From assembly GCF_040115645.1 (NCBI RefSeq), contig NC_089575.1, forward strand, positions 2,170,001-2,234,000: a DNA stretch of 64,000 nucleotides, in the 5' to 3' direction. The notes under the pieces were generated by a model. It was not told the origin of the DNA and did not search any database. It worked only from the letters and a program-made list of their open reading frames with translations. The position numbers and the translations under genes are program-made. The number at the start of each line of letters is the position of its first letter. Position 1 is the stretch's first letter. Positions 37,125-49,470 of the stretch are shown here, piece after piece. The DNA is from Euwallacea fornicatus. Taxonomy: Eukaryota > Arthropoda > Insecta > Coleoptera > Curculionidae.

Positions 37125-38110
37125 CTATGAGGCATAATACTCCAACAATTCCTCATCTTTGGGCTTTAAAATAACTCTATCCTTCAAATTTACAATCCAG
37201 CCAGGATTGAGACCATAGAAGACTTGCCTTGGATCTTTTCTTGTAGTTAACATTTCATACTCTGGGTCCTCTTCAATCTTAGGCAAAGTATACCCATATT
37301 TTTGGGCTAAAACTAGTCTTTCTTCAGATATTTTATCTGGATCAGCTAGATATCCTCGATTAACTGCACTTGAATAAAACTCTATCGCATCAGGAGGTGG
37401 AAACATCCTTCTGGGAATTGGAACTCCCCTTTCAAAAAACTTTTTGCTATTCATCATCACTTGCAAACAATGTGGATCATAATAGGATGTAGTGATAACC
37501 CCACCAGCCTTTTCAATGGCAGCAATAACAGGCTCACTGGCCCACTGTACTTCCAAATTGATTTTTGCCTCAAAAATTTCAGCACCTTCATCAGTTAAAT
37601 TCACTCCAAAATGTCCTTCATCCACAGAGAATTTATATAAACCTGAGTTTATAATCGCTACCAAATCTATAGGCTTTGAGATGTCAATCCTGTTTAAGTC
37701 TATTAGCTGTTGAAGTTGTAACAGGGATAAGGGGGGATATTGCCGTTTTAAGCTGCAAATTATGTGATAAGTGACCATGTCTTTAAAGAAATTGGACAAG
37801 ACTTACTGATGTCCTTTATAATATGGTTCGTGAGGAAATCGCAGGTAAAAAGGGTTGTTCCCAGTCTCATAACCTAAGCGAAAATGATTTTGTCTAGCTT
37901 TAGAACCCTTGTTCCCATCTCCATGTTTGTCACCTCCATGCTGTCCTCTACCTCTTTTTTTACACTGCAATAATTCGGATATCAAAAAAGTATCAAGGCA
38001 GGGAGAATTAACTTTACACTTCTTGATCCTGGGTTATCGCGAATGTTGTTGAGGCACACTCTAGGAAGACCCTTTAGAAGATTTAGCGCCTTATCTATTG
38101 ATTTGGACAT
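37125..38110 (-). CDS. mRpL15: Mitochondrial ribosomal protein L15
   Basis: uL15 component of the mitochondrial large ribosomal subunit. Exons 38110-38018, 37964-37807 and 37752-37125 join in phase. The N-terminal exon has the family motif NIRDNPGSRS; exon 2 continues CKKRGRGQHGGDKHGDGNKG and FRLGYETGNNPFYLRFP; exon 3 has LKRQYPPLSLLQLQQLIDLNRID. The protein is about 292 residues, ending LLEYYAS. It lies 374 bp upstream of Mtg2 on the same strand. Confidence 0.95.
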
Positions 38111-38548
38111 TTTAAAGAATTTATAAACTAAAAAAATCTTAATAGGACATAGGTTTTGAAGTAAATTTATTTATTTTTAATCGGAAAAATTAAAGAAAAA
38201 TTTTCTTCTTTTTAACCATTTGGTTTATCCTAACCTAAGTTGTTCATACAGTTCATTCGATTATTATATAAACACGGAAGCGTTAGTCTTTTTCTGTCTG
38301 TGTCGTGCATACCAATACGGTTGAGAGAGAAAGAGACCAATAATTCTCAACTATTTTAACAGCAACTAAGGTTATGTTCGTCTAAGTGTTTTGTTTAATT
38401 ATAAATATTTTAATTACAAATAATTAATTTAAAAATTTGAAAATATTTTTAATAAGCTTCATCGTCTTTTGATTTTCTATTTCATCACCTGATTCGTAGT
38501 TGATCCACCTCAATCCACAAGCAAATCGCCTTTTAAATCAAATATAGA
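38111..38548. promoter_or_regulatory. Divergent mRpL15 / 104-residue gene promoter region
   Basis: 438 bp between divergent start codons. It contains a pyrimidine-rich stretch (TTTTTCTGTCTGTG, about 38290) of the kind found around housekeeping start sites. No other element is recognised. Confidence 0.45.
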
Positions 38549-38863
38549 ATGTTTGGGAAGGGCTCCGTACAAGAAAAGCCTCTAAACTTAACTGCAGAAG
38601 AAATGATTGAAGACATAGAAACAATTTGCCTGGATGAGCACCAACGAAGCAAACTATATGCTACATTAGACCAAAACCCTCCACATAACCACCAGTTCTC
38701 AAAAGTTGAAGAATTCCTGGAAGGCACAAATAACCTAGAGGAGGTCCAAGAAAAGCTGGATTCCTTGGATAAAGAAGTAACAGAGCTCATAAAGGAAGTG
38801 AGCAGTAAAGTGGATAAAATAATGAAAAAAGTCGTTGGAAGTAAAAATAACTCTGTTTATTAA
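38549..38863 (+). CDS. Unrecognised small coiled-coil protein, 104 residues
   Basis: Single-exon frame from ATG at 38549 (MFGKGSVQEKPLNLT) to TAA. It has a charged N-terminal segment (LTAEEMIEDIETICLDE) and a long helical second half with heptad-like leucine/valine spacing (VQEKLDSLDKEVTELIKEV, then SSKVDKIMKKVV). No signal peptide or membrane segment. Balanced composition, good start and a divergent neighbour within 440 bp make it a believable gene. I cannot name a family. A subunit or adaptor of a coiled-coil complex is conceivable from composition only. Confidence 0.72.
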   Translation: MFGKGSVQEKPLNLTAEEMIEDIETICLDEHQRSKLYATLDQNPPHNHQFSKVEEFLEGTNNLEEVQEKLDSLDKEVTELIKEVSSKVDKIMKKVVGSKNNSVY

Positions 38864-39741
38864 TTATTTAAGGCGTGTTAACAATTTAAGTTAAGTGTAT
38901 AAAAATATAACAAAGGTCCTAAAATTTATTAAATACACTAAGTGCGCGATGAAAGCCCCGGGAGGTTCATTGAGGTCCATAATTCAGACTGAATATTGCC
39001 TTCGGAAAAGTACAAACAACATGAACCTACGAAAATAATATTAAAAATTTGTATCACATTATTCTGCGTAAATAACGTCTGTGTTATCTGCATGATAGAA
39101 GCATATGTCCCAAGGATTTTTGCGCCCTAAAAAACAATAAATGAATACTTCAAGCAATGGGATGGAAAATTCAACAATACCTTTGGTTAGTTGTGTCACT
39201 CCCACATCCAAGCAATAAAAAGCAGAAAGAAATGTGTAGTATTTTTAGCATTACTTAATAAAACGGCCTAGTAAAGTTCTCTTAATGTTTATTAATAATT
39301 TGTAAATATAATTTACAAAGTTCACAGATGCATTGGACGGAAGAAGGTGCAGCCTATATGAGGGACTTGATAATTGCCATCCATCCTTAGGATTAAGTAC
39401 ACTTTACATGCTATATTTTCCTGTATAATCTCGTCAATGGCATTTTCTACAGCCTATTTGTACTACCCGTTGAAAATTATAACAAAAAAATGTATAAAAT
39501 TGGTAATAAATAACAATAACTAGTAGTAGAAGGTAAAAATAAGTACTGAAGTTTAAGGATAACATAATAAATTTTATCCTTAATTTAAAGCAACCATCAC
39601 CAAATAAGACCCAAAAGCAAGAGGACACATCTAAAAATAATTTTTAATATTTTCCTCTATAATTTTGCTCATACCCAAAGTCGACTTGTGTTTAAATCGT
39701 AAGATTGAGAAACCTTTGTTATGAGGAAAATCATAAAAGAA
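38864..39741. other. Spacer / 3'UTR of the longer TMEM268 form
   Basis: No coding region. A minus-strand polyadenylation signal AATAAA (39293-39288) could end transcripts that use the distal TMEM268 exon, giving a 3'UTR of about 450 nt. Confidence 0.4.
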
Positions 39742-40020
39742 TTATTGCACAGAACACCTAGAATGATTATTGTCACCCTCCACCTGTGACGATGAGCGAT
39801 TACCGAAAAGATAAGTAGGTTGGTCTGGAAGATAAAAAAACGACTTAAAATTAAACTTGCCTTGAGGCTTGCAGTGCAGATGCTCCTCTATATACTGACA
39901 GGGGCATGTTTGAGAGGGGCAGTGGCGACCACCGGCCGCGGGGGGACTTTGCAGCAGCCCCCGCACCCGGTCACGACCCCACCGCGAGACGTAGCGAATA
40001 TACAAAAGAGTGGAACGTTC
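39742..40020 (-). other. TMEM268 terminal exon, distal copy
   Basis: Follows acceptor TTTTCTGTTTCAG. Encodes ERSTLLYIRYVSRWGRD, then TCPCQYIEEHLHCK, homologous to the proximal exon, followed by a distinct tail (FYLPDQPTYLFGNRSSSQ). Both copies enter in the same phase. Confidence 0.7.
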
Positions 40021-42904
40021 CTGAAACAGAAAAGTATTCTTAGACACTGACCACGATTGGATTCACCATCACCAACAATGAAAAATATTGAATTAAAAAA
40101 AGTGAAGAAAATGAAGCAGCTAATTCGGAGAATGTAAGTGCTATTACTTCAATAAATCCCCAGCCGGGCCATAAACCTGGACCAAACGGGGCAACAGTCC
40201 CTCTGGTCGTCCAAAGGGGTCATTTTGTTGGCCAAAATATCTTGAACGTACTGGCAAGGGCACAGGCCACTTTGTACGTGCCGGGGATTGGCCGGATTGC
40301 CCAGCACTTCGTCTATGGTCCAATCCAGCCTTCGACGCAAAAAGTCCTTGCCCCATCTTTGAATGTAGCGCAAATACAGCTCTTCAGAACGACCCTGAAG
40401 GGGGCAGAAAAAGAAAAGTTGGGAGGGACAATCTGGATGATGGAAATTTATAGTCTTATCACTACAAAGGTAGATTGTTAGGTATTTTAAAGTGCCGGAT
40501 TTGCCACTGTTCAAATCCGTATTGAACCGACGTTTAAATGGTTGGAAGAGGGTTTAATTAAATGTGGTCTTCCCAATCTTACGTCGTTTGTTATAGTGCG
40601 TTAATTAAATTACTAAGCTAAAAAGAAGGTTATTGAGAGAAGATTACAGAGAAGATCACCAAAAATACCAATTAAAACAAGTAGTTCTAGTTACTCGTAA
40701 ATCTCACCTGCTTCCTAGATAATCTAGTAGTCCTGCTACCCTGAATTACAATATCATTAGCAGTAATATCCATTCTCTGTTCCCATCCATTCGAAGGATC
40801 TCTCTCCTGTTGCTCAATGCTAGTTTGCAAATGTGCAATGCATGGAGCAGAGTCCAAGTATATGAAGCAGAGATTCACTTTGTGACACGAAATTTTTCCC
40901 CTTTCATCCAGCGCCAGGACGATTTTGTGTCTTAAAAGCTGCTTATTGACATGGGCCAAGCACCTGCATCGGCACAGATAAGCAAAAAATATTATTTTGA
41001 ACCTTATTAAACCAACAACCTCTCCAAATTGCGCTGCAGCTTAAACTTCACGTACATGGACATAAATATAGCGGCAGCATTTAGAACAAGCCAACCAATA
41101 CCCAGGCCAAACAAAGTGAGGCCGTTGGTGCCGGAAAGTAGGAGGCCTAAAAGGGCTACAAATGCTAGGCTTATCCAGATTACCAATACTCGTTTGTAGC
41201 AAATATTGTATAGGGTAAATCGGACGTCGTTTACGAGGAGCTCCATGGCTTGAACGTATTCTTCTACTGTTAACTGAAGAAAAAGAGAAACTGCGTTGAA
41301 CTTTATAGTTTCGAAAACGTCTAGAAATAAGAAAGAAATTAAAACATCAGGTAGGCGTGAGTGTGTGAAATTTCCAAAACTTCAGTTAAAATTCCCCAAA
41401 TTTATATAATTCCTTAAAATCAGTCACGAGCAGGAACGATGATTACAGAACATTTTGGTTTTTTGATGAAAATGAGAGATAGAACATTCATATTGAAGAA
41501 ATTTCAGCCTTGGCTTTTTTATACTAATTTATAAGTCGATTTTTTAAATTTTTAAAATGCTGATCAGCAGAAAATTTCCATTTAAAGGATGTTAGGCTAA
41601 CAATAAATAGTCCATTGTTTTTACGACTTTCGGGACAGACAGGCGTTACTTATGTGCTAGTTTTGTAGTTTCACTTACTATGACATGTGCTAATATACAC
41701 TAATATCACAGAAAAGTACTAGGATAGATATCAATACTAGTTCCTTCTGATTGATTTTAACATTCGTGGATAGGTCATCTTATTTGTAGGATTTTTGACG
41801 ATACCTCTAAACGGCTACAAATTACCTCCAGTCCCACAACACCTCAACGATCTGCCTTTTGCGTTCGACCCTCGAATATCCCATATTTAATCAACTAATC
41901 CTAAACTCAAAAATAAACATTGATATGTTAGTTCCCTATCAACAACAGTCAGAAATCTCCTATATCAGATCTAATAATAGTAACTTAAGGACAATTAAAA
42001 ACTCCAATGAGAAGATAACATAAACATTTAAATTCAACAACTGTAGTTTTCACTGGTCATTATTATGTTTGTCACACCATTTAATTGTTTCCAATTGTGT
42101 TATTGCACGATTAGTAATTTATAAGGCATGCAATAGATAAGAATATACAGTATTCCTATGCCCTGCTGCAAACGGAAATTATATTCTCAGTTGAAACATC
42201 AAGGGAAAATTTTCTGAAAACCTTCTTTGCAAATGAACTTAAAGGTTGATTCTCATATTTAACAATTCTATAGTGGAAAATCGTCAATTAAACCTAAGTT
42301 TGTGTGTTGGGTATACTTGGTTTTTATTATAAACTACTCACTGTAAGTCCCTGAGCCATCAACTCCTCAGGTACTAATTCTGGACGGAATACTGCAGGAG
42401 TGACCCAGGGAAACCTTGAGTTTACTGGTAATAGAGTTACAATGATGTCTCCATTAACTGCAATACAGTCATTAGGGAAAACCTACTTAGTTGTAATTAC
42501 TTACTAAATCCTTGCCTAATAGGCTCGACAGTTGCAATGGGTAATTCCACATTTCGCAAAGGTTTTGGCTCAATTACTGCCATATTATTGGTAGCAGACC
42601 CAGTGCTCTCACTCACAGATCTGCTCAGGCTCCGTTCCAAATTGACCTGAACACTCTCAGTAGACAAAACAGCGGGTGAGTCATCTTGCAAGGGATCTTT
42701 CATTTTTGCCGGAGACTTTTGAGGAGGTTTCTCAAGTTTAATTTGAGAAATATCAGTGATACTGTCTTGTTCCGCAGTGCTGGTAGCTGTAGGTTTTGAT
42801 GTAGCAGTTTCATCGTCAAATTTTACCCAAGTCTTCAGAGCCGGTTCTGGCACCGGGGCCACGCTGCTTCCGTGGCCCTCTCCCATTTTGTTCGACTCGC
42901 TCAT
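39742..42904 (-). CDS. TMEM268: TMEM268 homologue with two alternative last exons
   Basis: Two-pass membrane protein of poorly known function. Exons: 42904-42505 (disordered N-terminus, MSESNKMGEGHG), 42457-42342, 41273-41020, 40963-40708, then either 40394-40149 or 40020-39742. Landmarks shared with vertebrate TMEM268: LTVEEYVQAMELLVND before the membrane; two hydrophobic segments (VLVIWISLAFVALLGLLL and GWLVLNAAAIFMSMYV); VNKQLLRHKIVLALDE; NLCFIYLDSAPCI; and a terminal CPCQY motif. Both terminal exons follow good acceptors in phase 0 after LSRKQ, so they predict proteins of 423 or 434 residues. The upstream exons fit exactly in phase (400, 116, 254, 256 nt). The family match is by memory of conserved motifs, not a search. 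Confidence 0.85.
40149..40394 (-). other. TMEM268 terminal exon, proximal copy
   Basis: Follows acceptor CCCCCTTCAG. Encodes RSEELYLRYIQRWGKDFL, then CPCQYVQDILANK and a Cys-Cys pair (RDCCPVW), stopping at 40149-40151. The CC feature matches the end of vertebrate TMEM268, so this is probably the ancestral form. Confidence 0.75.
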
Positions 42905-43880
42905 TTTGGATTTAATCAAGGTTATAGCGATTTTTGGGTCACACTTCAAGGCACATGATTTTCAGTAAATATTTATCAAACCGGTTGGTTAGGAATTAAT
43001 GGCCAACAACATAATAATGGAAGGATGGCTTTATGCTGAAATCGAACGGTTTGCCCCACCATTGACGACACTGCGGATACGATTCATAAAATAAAACGCG
43101 AGGAAAGTAAATATTCCTATCACCAAAACAAAAGGTATTCTAACCACCTGACTTGACTTGACACACCTGCATTATGCATAATTAATGAGAACAGAGGTGG
43201 ATTAAAAAAAGTATTAAAATTTTGCATTTAAAATACTTTTAATCACGAGATCTAATTGAAAATAATAATTTCTACATAATTTAATTGTGATTTAAAATAA
43301 ATTGTTTATATAAAGATATTGTTAAATACGATCATTTTTATTATTGTTTTGCTAGCGAGAAATATTCTCACTACGCTCCTGATCACGATTAACAAATTTA
43401 TGTCTGGTATGCTGTTCTGTCTCCGTCTTACATATGATACACAAAGATGTGAGCAACGTTATTTTTTTGTGGAATTGTTGATAATATATCCTACAGATGG
43501 CGATAGTGCTGTCTATGTAATCAATATTGCAACAATACAAAACTGCATAACCATTTTATTATCAATATGCAAGAATAAACTCTTTAAAGTCAAATATAAA
43601 AGGATTAATTGGAATAACTGACTGATTGTAAGTACATTTAATCCTGACAGTTACAACTACATGGCTTAACACTAATTTTCTCAACTGTTGAAAAAATGTA
43701 CAAAAGCTACAAAACATCGGATAGTAAAATGCTTAACTAGTGATAAGAAGGCATCAAATAGCACCACAGCCTTTAATACAAATAAGACACGTTTATAGAC
43801 ACATTTTACCTTAATTGAGGGAAGAGAAACATAAGTCAAAAACTAGGAATAGAATTCGAAGTTTACGACATGATTTTGAT
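42905..43880. other. Spacer between TMEM268 start and transferrin stop
   Basis: Contains the TMEM268 promoter and the transferrin 3'UTR. Open frames here (for example 43319-43621) are AT-rich without recognisable domains. The 43495 area (CAGATGGCGATAGTGCTGTC) looks like repeat debris. Confidence 0.4.
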
Positions 43881-46800
43881 TTAGATCAGAAGAGATAAAA
43901 TACTAATAACGCAAATTCCCATAAAGGTGCTAACAGCATGTCTGGTCGCACCGCCAGTTGTATCGATAACTTTCTCAGAATATTCCAAAAGTTCTCTATA
44001 ATTTGATATATACTTGTTGTTTGAGCCGCTGAAGGTCAGGCCTGGTGTCGAATCCTGTGCAGGATCGCAACTCAGTAACAGAAAAAGAGCAGTCTATTTC
44101 AAAACTCACCGGAAACAGAAGGTTTTTCGTGTGATTGAAGCTTTCAAACACCTTAAAAGCTTTCTCCAAATTTTGCCCAAATTCGACCTCCAAATGCCTC
44201 AAATAAAGCACCGTATTGTTGTATTGCACATCCGAGTAGTTTTTATACACCACTTCTCCTGAGATTATTATCGCTATTGGGGCTTCCTCATCTACTTTGA
44301 AACCGGGATAAGCAGCTAAAGACCCGTTTTTACTTATTACCCTAAACTGCTGCTGCGCAATTGGATCTCTCAAGTAGGAACGCGGAAGATCTAAATTAAA
44401 CATTGTTTTATGGGTTAATAACTTAAGTGAAGTACAGAATAAGTAAGGATTATAGAAGTTAGGCCTAATACTTTGAAAGCAACACCCAAAACAGAAGTCG
44501 GTTAGAACACTGGATTTATCAACTGACTAACCCCTATACTTCCGGTATGTCCCAAAACTGAGCTCAAGTTTAAACATGGTTTAAAATAGTTTTAAACATA
44601 ACAACTCTTCTTGTATGGATACTGTAAAAAATATCGTTTATATACAGTTAATCGATAAAAGAACTTTTGCACCTACACCTTGCAAACCTCGATTCCAAAA
44701 AATAAAATTTATGACACGCTCAAGAGTTAAGCCAGTTTGTAACTTATGAAGAGTATAAGAGTTAAACAAATGCCCGTAACTCTGCCATTAGTGCACATCT
44801 TACTCAAAGTTGACACGACAGAAGTTATGCGAAATAAGCAGTTGATAAATGCAGGCAGATTCGGCTGCGCTTCCATAATATTTTCTTATTCAATGGTTGA
44901 AACAATTTATACCATTTGACGCGATAATGGCATAGTCACCACTTTTCTCTTCTAGGCACAGAAGAGCTCCTCTGCTGTCATAGTATTTGTTGTGTAAATC
45001 AGCATTGCAGTATTTTGAAGCTAAAAAGAGAGCAACACTACTAATACAACGAAAGTGATATTATATAGTGCAATTACTTTTAGTGGCATCCACCGGATAG
45101 CATTTAGCGCATAACTTGTTGGTGTCAGTGTTGAATATGTCCAGATCCTTGGAATTAGCTCCGGGAGTACAGGAGTCTTCCACAAAGTTGCTGAAAATAC
45201 TGCCGTAATCGGTGCTGTCATTAACAATTTTTTCCCTTCGAAGAAGATCAATAAAAGCCAGCCACTCTAAAAATGAATTCACAAAATAAAAGAATTTAAA
45301 CAATAATATAATGCACCTTTGCCCCCATATTCCGGAAGACATATACTTTTCTTCTTGAAATCGTTAAAATTTGTGTACCAAGTCGAGTCATTTCTAACCA
45401 CAATTAATATGCGATTCAACCGACTAATGTCCGTTTCGGGATATCCCACATTAATTAAGTTTTTTCTGAAATTATTTTGGTTTATAAACATTAAAACTGC
45501 TACTTAAAAAACTTGAATTGACACCTTCTGGCAATATAACCGAAATTTGCGTCAATAAACGCAATATCAGCACTTCCATTCTCCAAATTGTCTAAGCTGG
45601 ATACGGTATCATTATCCGTGCTCTTGACGCAATTAATCACGGGATAGAGTCCGTGGGTCACACTGGCTTGACGTAGCCATCTGCACTTATTTTGTTCAAT
45701 GTCGCTAGTGACCGACCATTTTAGCAAAGGTCCACACTTTGTGACATTAGCTTCTTCCAGGTTTGGAATGGTACGTCTTTCTGCAGTATTTAAAAATTAC
45801 ACCTTAAGTATCATGTAATTAAAACCTTACCTGAAACATAGCTCTTTAGATCTTTTGCTTCATCAAGTAATTTCACAGTGTCCTGTCTAGTAAGCTGTAA
45901 AAGTGTTGCTAGATACTGTTGAGATCCATCGCTATAAGTTCCGGAGATATACGTCGATAGTTTTGTTTCAATTAAAGATCGAAAAGTGGCATAACTTTCC
46001 CTATTTACAAGAGAACATGTTAGTTGCGGTTATTTTACCTTTTACACCTTTACCTGGTAGTCACCAGGACTCTGTGTAACTGCTTCGTCCAGGAGCAGGG
46101 AATCGAACTTAAAGACACAGATCCGTCAGAACACAAATATTGGAAATTATTTGCGTTAGAGCCAACGCTCAGAAATTCTTGTGCATATTTAACAGTGGTC
46201 AAAGCCACATCCCCTCCGTTACTCAGACAAGTCAAAGAGTCATTGAAAGGGGCGAGGTACTTGGTATTGCAGTCTTTAGAACCACACAACTCACATAGGG
46301 AGGGATATTTATTTTCTGTAATAAAGTTTAATCATTGACGAGGAATGTGTTTGATGAAGCAACAATTGATTATTACTGAGATAGGCATCAAATTCAGTGT
46401 CTTCAGTCCATGTACCAGGCCTACAAGAGCTGCCAAAAAAGTTAGCTAAACTCTTGAATTTTTCCTCAGCAAAAGTGTCCACGCCGCAGTTGATAGACGC
46501 CGTTTTATAATCGAATTCGTCCAAAATGTATTTGGTGACTCGTTCTTCATGGTCATAGCCTGGATGGCAGAACTTTAAGCCTTTAGCTGAGTCCCCCAAA
46601 CCTCCTTTATAAGCTAGTCTGGTGAGAATTGCAGTTTCATAGGGAGGATTTGCTTTAAAAATATATACGACTTTTAAAAATTAACTATAAATTAATCCAA
46701 TAGATTTTTTCACATCTGAAATTTTTAATGTTTATGTAGAAGCATGCACTATTAAAATTAGGTAATAGTTTTATAAAATTGAAATTTACAAAGAAATCTG

Positions 46801-48278
46801 GCATTCATAAAACTGGTTGCATATTTTTATTATAGATGGATAGAGAACGCAAAAAAACATAAATAGTAAGAAAATAAAGTAGAAAAAATATAATTAATAA
46901 AAAACACTATATAATTTATGTGAAAATAAATATTTTTATACTATTGATACTCCATTTTGTTCCCAATTTATCTATAATAATCAAAGCCAGGCAGTCAAAC
47001 AACTTTAAAGCAGATTTGCTTGCAAATATCCTTTCTATAATTTCATCTCTTACTTCATTTTTATTGTGTCTGCTTCCGCGTAAATACTAAAAATTTCAAA
47101 TCTTATCTTTCCCCAAATTTAAACTATTTACTCTATATTTTACATTCTATGATTTCGGCAAGAACTATAACGTTTGTGGAAACTAATCCAGCGGCTAGAA
47201 AAGCTTCTTCTGGATTCAAAGCAGTTAGAGTAGACACTCCTTTGTCTATATCCAAAATGCAGTCCGTCCTAGGTAAATCCAAAATTTTAATTGAAATGAT
47301 CAAGTTCCTAGAAAAAAACCTACTTTGAGGGGAGAATTTGGCAAACTATTTCCTGGTCTCTTGAAATCTGTTGGCATGCATCATTGTTGTTAATATCTGT
47401 GCACAGCTTATCTGAAATAGATGTATGCAATAAAAATTAGATAAGGTAGTGAATCTAATTTTAAGATTGACTAAAAACTCAGAGTGCTATTTTTACCTGC
47501 ACTTTGAAAATGTGATTAGATACCTATTGCCTAATGTGCAAGCATTATTATAAACATTGTGTTATTCAAAAAAATTCTATTACTAAATTTCTTTATAATG
47601 ATTAGCTTGCCAGTACCTACTAAATCTAGATTGTTATCATTAACCAAACAAGAAGATCGTCACAGATTTATGAACTGATTAGTAAAACTCTGAGAAAAAG
47701 AATACAAATAATACCAGGAATTGAAACTATATGTATACTGATGTGAGTAATTTAGATACTTAAAAAGAAGATTTTTATAACATTAAAATCCTTATTGAGC
47801 CAGGTTTATTTCTAATAACATAAAAAGTTGAACCAAGTCGAACATATTTGGGAGTTCATAGAGTTATGCAAGTAAATGTCAATAAGAAAGTTGCACAATG
47901 TGCAGATGTTATGCTGTGTTAACTTTATGTTATGTTCAACCTGGGCATTCTTCTAGGATAATGAGAAAACTGTTGTAGATTTATGCTAGTTAGAAGCTCA
48001 GACAAATATCTACAAAAAAACCTGAAGGTAATGGATTCCTCAAGTGTCAAGAGTCAAGATCAAATTTCTGTGTCCTAACCAGCTCTTGTCAGTGTTTATT
48101 TAGCTCATAGAAAGTTGTAAACATCCATTTTAACCCATATTAGCCTTGTGGATTACAAATATGTGTAGTAAGTAGTTATATCAGATTCGAACTATTTACC
48201 TGAAGTAGCAGGCCTCTGTTGCTGCGCCCCAAACGACAAGCAAAATGTAAATATTATTAATATTGCAAAGTTTGACAT
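43881..48278 (-). CDS. Two-lobed transferrin-family protein, probably GPI-anchored
   Basis: Secretory transferrin-family protein with two lobes. ATG at 48278 opens a signal peptide (MSNFAILIIFTFCLSFGAQQ; exon 48278-48200). Exon 47411-about 47333 begins NKLCTDINNNDACQQ. Further exons give the N-lobe (LTALNPEEAFLAAGL; NPPYETAILTRLAYKGG; LKFCHPGYDHEE; FFGSSCRPGTW; LCELCGSKDCNTKY) and the C-lobe (WSVTSDIEQNKCRWLRQASV; ADIAFIDANFGYIARR; LCAKCYPVDATKSNC; YYDSRGALLCLEE). The last exon ends in small residues (DTTGGATRHAVS) and a hydrophobic tail (TFMGICVISILSLLI), stop at 43881-43883: a GPI-anchor signal pattern. Several iron and carbonate ligands look replaced in both lobes. Among insect transferrins this fits a Tsf3-like rather than Tsf1 type, but I do not commit. 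About 12 exons; some edges are approximate. Confidence 0.85.
48200..48278 (-). other. Transferrin first exon A (signal peptide A)
   Basis: Encodes MSNFAILIIFTFCLSFGAQQ and a few more residues. It is 79 nt, ends in phase 1 at donor GTAAAT, and lies nearest to exon 2 (starts 47411). Confidence 0.75.
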
Positions 48279-49470
48279 TGTAGTTTAATCATGCTACCAG
48301 CAGCACTACACAGTATAACGCACAATAAACTTCTTAACAGCAGTAGAACGAAGTTTTTTTATATGCAATTAACACCTTTTAAATATCTAAATATTAAATA
48401 CAAAACCTTTTGAATGTATTCATCACGTGATAGCAAAGAAAACAAACAAACGTCAAAATTAACGTCACAGGGAAAAGTTGTTTAGTTTGTCGAATATATT
48501 CTTATCCTGCTTTAAAACTTGTGTAGTAAAGGAGGCAATAATTCAGCTCAATACTCTAGACATGTGTTGCGGCGGGGTGTAGTTGGAGTATAGGTGTAAT
48601 AAGTGTATAAGTTTTGTTATAAACGATTTATGCATATTTTTGGACTCTACATAGAAATTAGTTCATTTAATTGAACTAGTAAGAACAAATTACATCTATA
48701 GGAAGCTTCTATATTTATCATTTAGTTTATTTGCGATAGCAATTTAATTTTATTTATTTAACATTTATTAACAAATGGAAAGCGAAATGCTGGAGATATG
48801 AGACGTTAAATGGTGATCGCTATCAAAAACATGACTAATTCGTAAGTTGCAGAAATACAAGGTATTGGAAATATATTCGATATATTTGAGACGGATTTTT
48901 TACTTTCTTTTGATTCTGTATTTACTTTAACTTCACAAATTGCATTAAAATTTTTATAAATTTTAATCTAGATGTTTTCTGAATAATAGTGGAAAAACAA
49001 ATTAAAATTATAACTTTTAACAATTTTCGGGTAAGGCATGTTTACGTCAATGATCATTTGACGTGTTGTATCTCCATCGGATTTCTCATTGTTAATGAAT
49101 CACCCTGTATACGTATTACTGGTGGGAACTCATATGCATCTGTCCTTTGATTTCTCGTTAAATATTGATAAGGATATTAACTTCATGGCATGTTAGTAAG
49201 GCAAATAATGAGTAATCTCTTAGATAACCTTCAAAGTTACCTGCATTTGAAACCGTTAGGAAATCAATGATTTGTCGACATTTTTCAAGTATCAGCTTAA
49301 GTAAGAACACACTTTCCTTTACCATCTTAAAGCTACATAACGTATTAAAGTCTATATGAAAAAGTACTTAATTTGAGTATGTATTATTTTAAGGTAGGTA
49401 CCTTTTTATAAGTTGATCAATAAAAACGTATTTTTCGATACACATTTAATACTCGCATACAACTACTTAC
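48279..49470. other. Interval between the two transferrin first exons
   Basis: AT-rich, no coding region seen; it would contain the promoter for exon A and be an intron for exon B transcripts. CACCCTGTATAC at 49101-49112 is the reverse of a 12-base string at 14621-14632 and probably marks the end of a dispersed element. Confidence 0.45.

Noticed and set aside
42905..42949. Upstream extension of the TMEM268 N-terminus
   Set aside because: The extended frame starts at TTG; the first ATG is at 42904.
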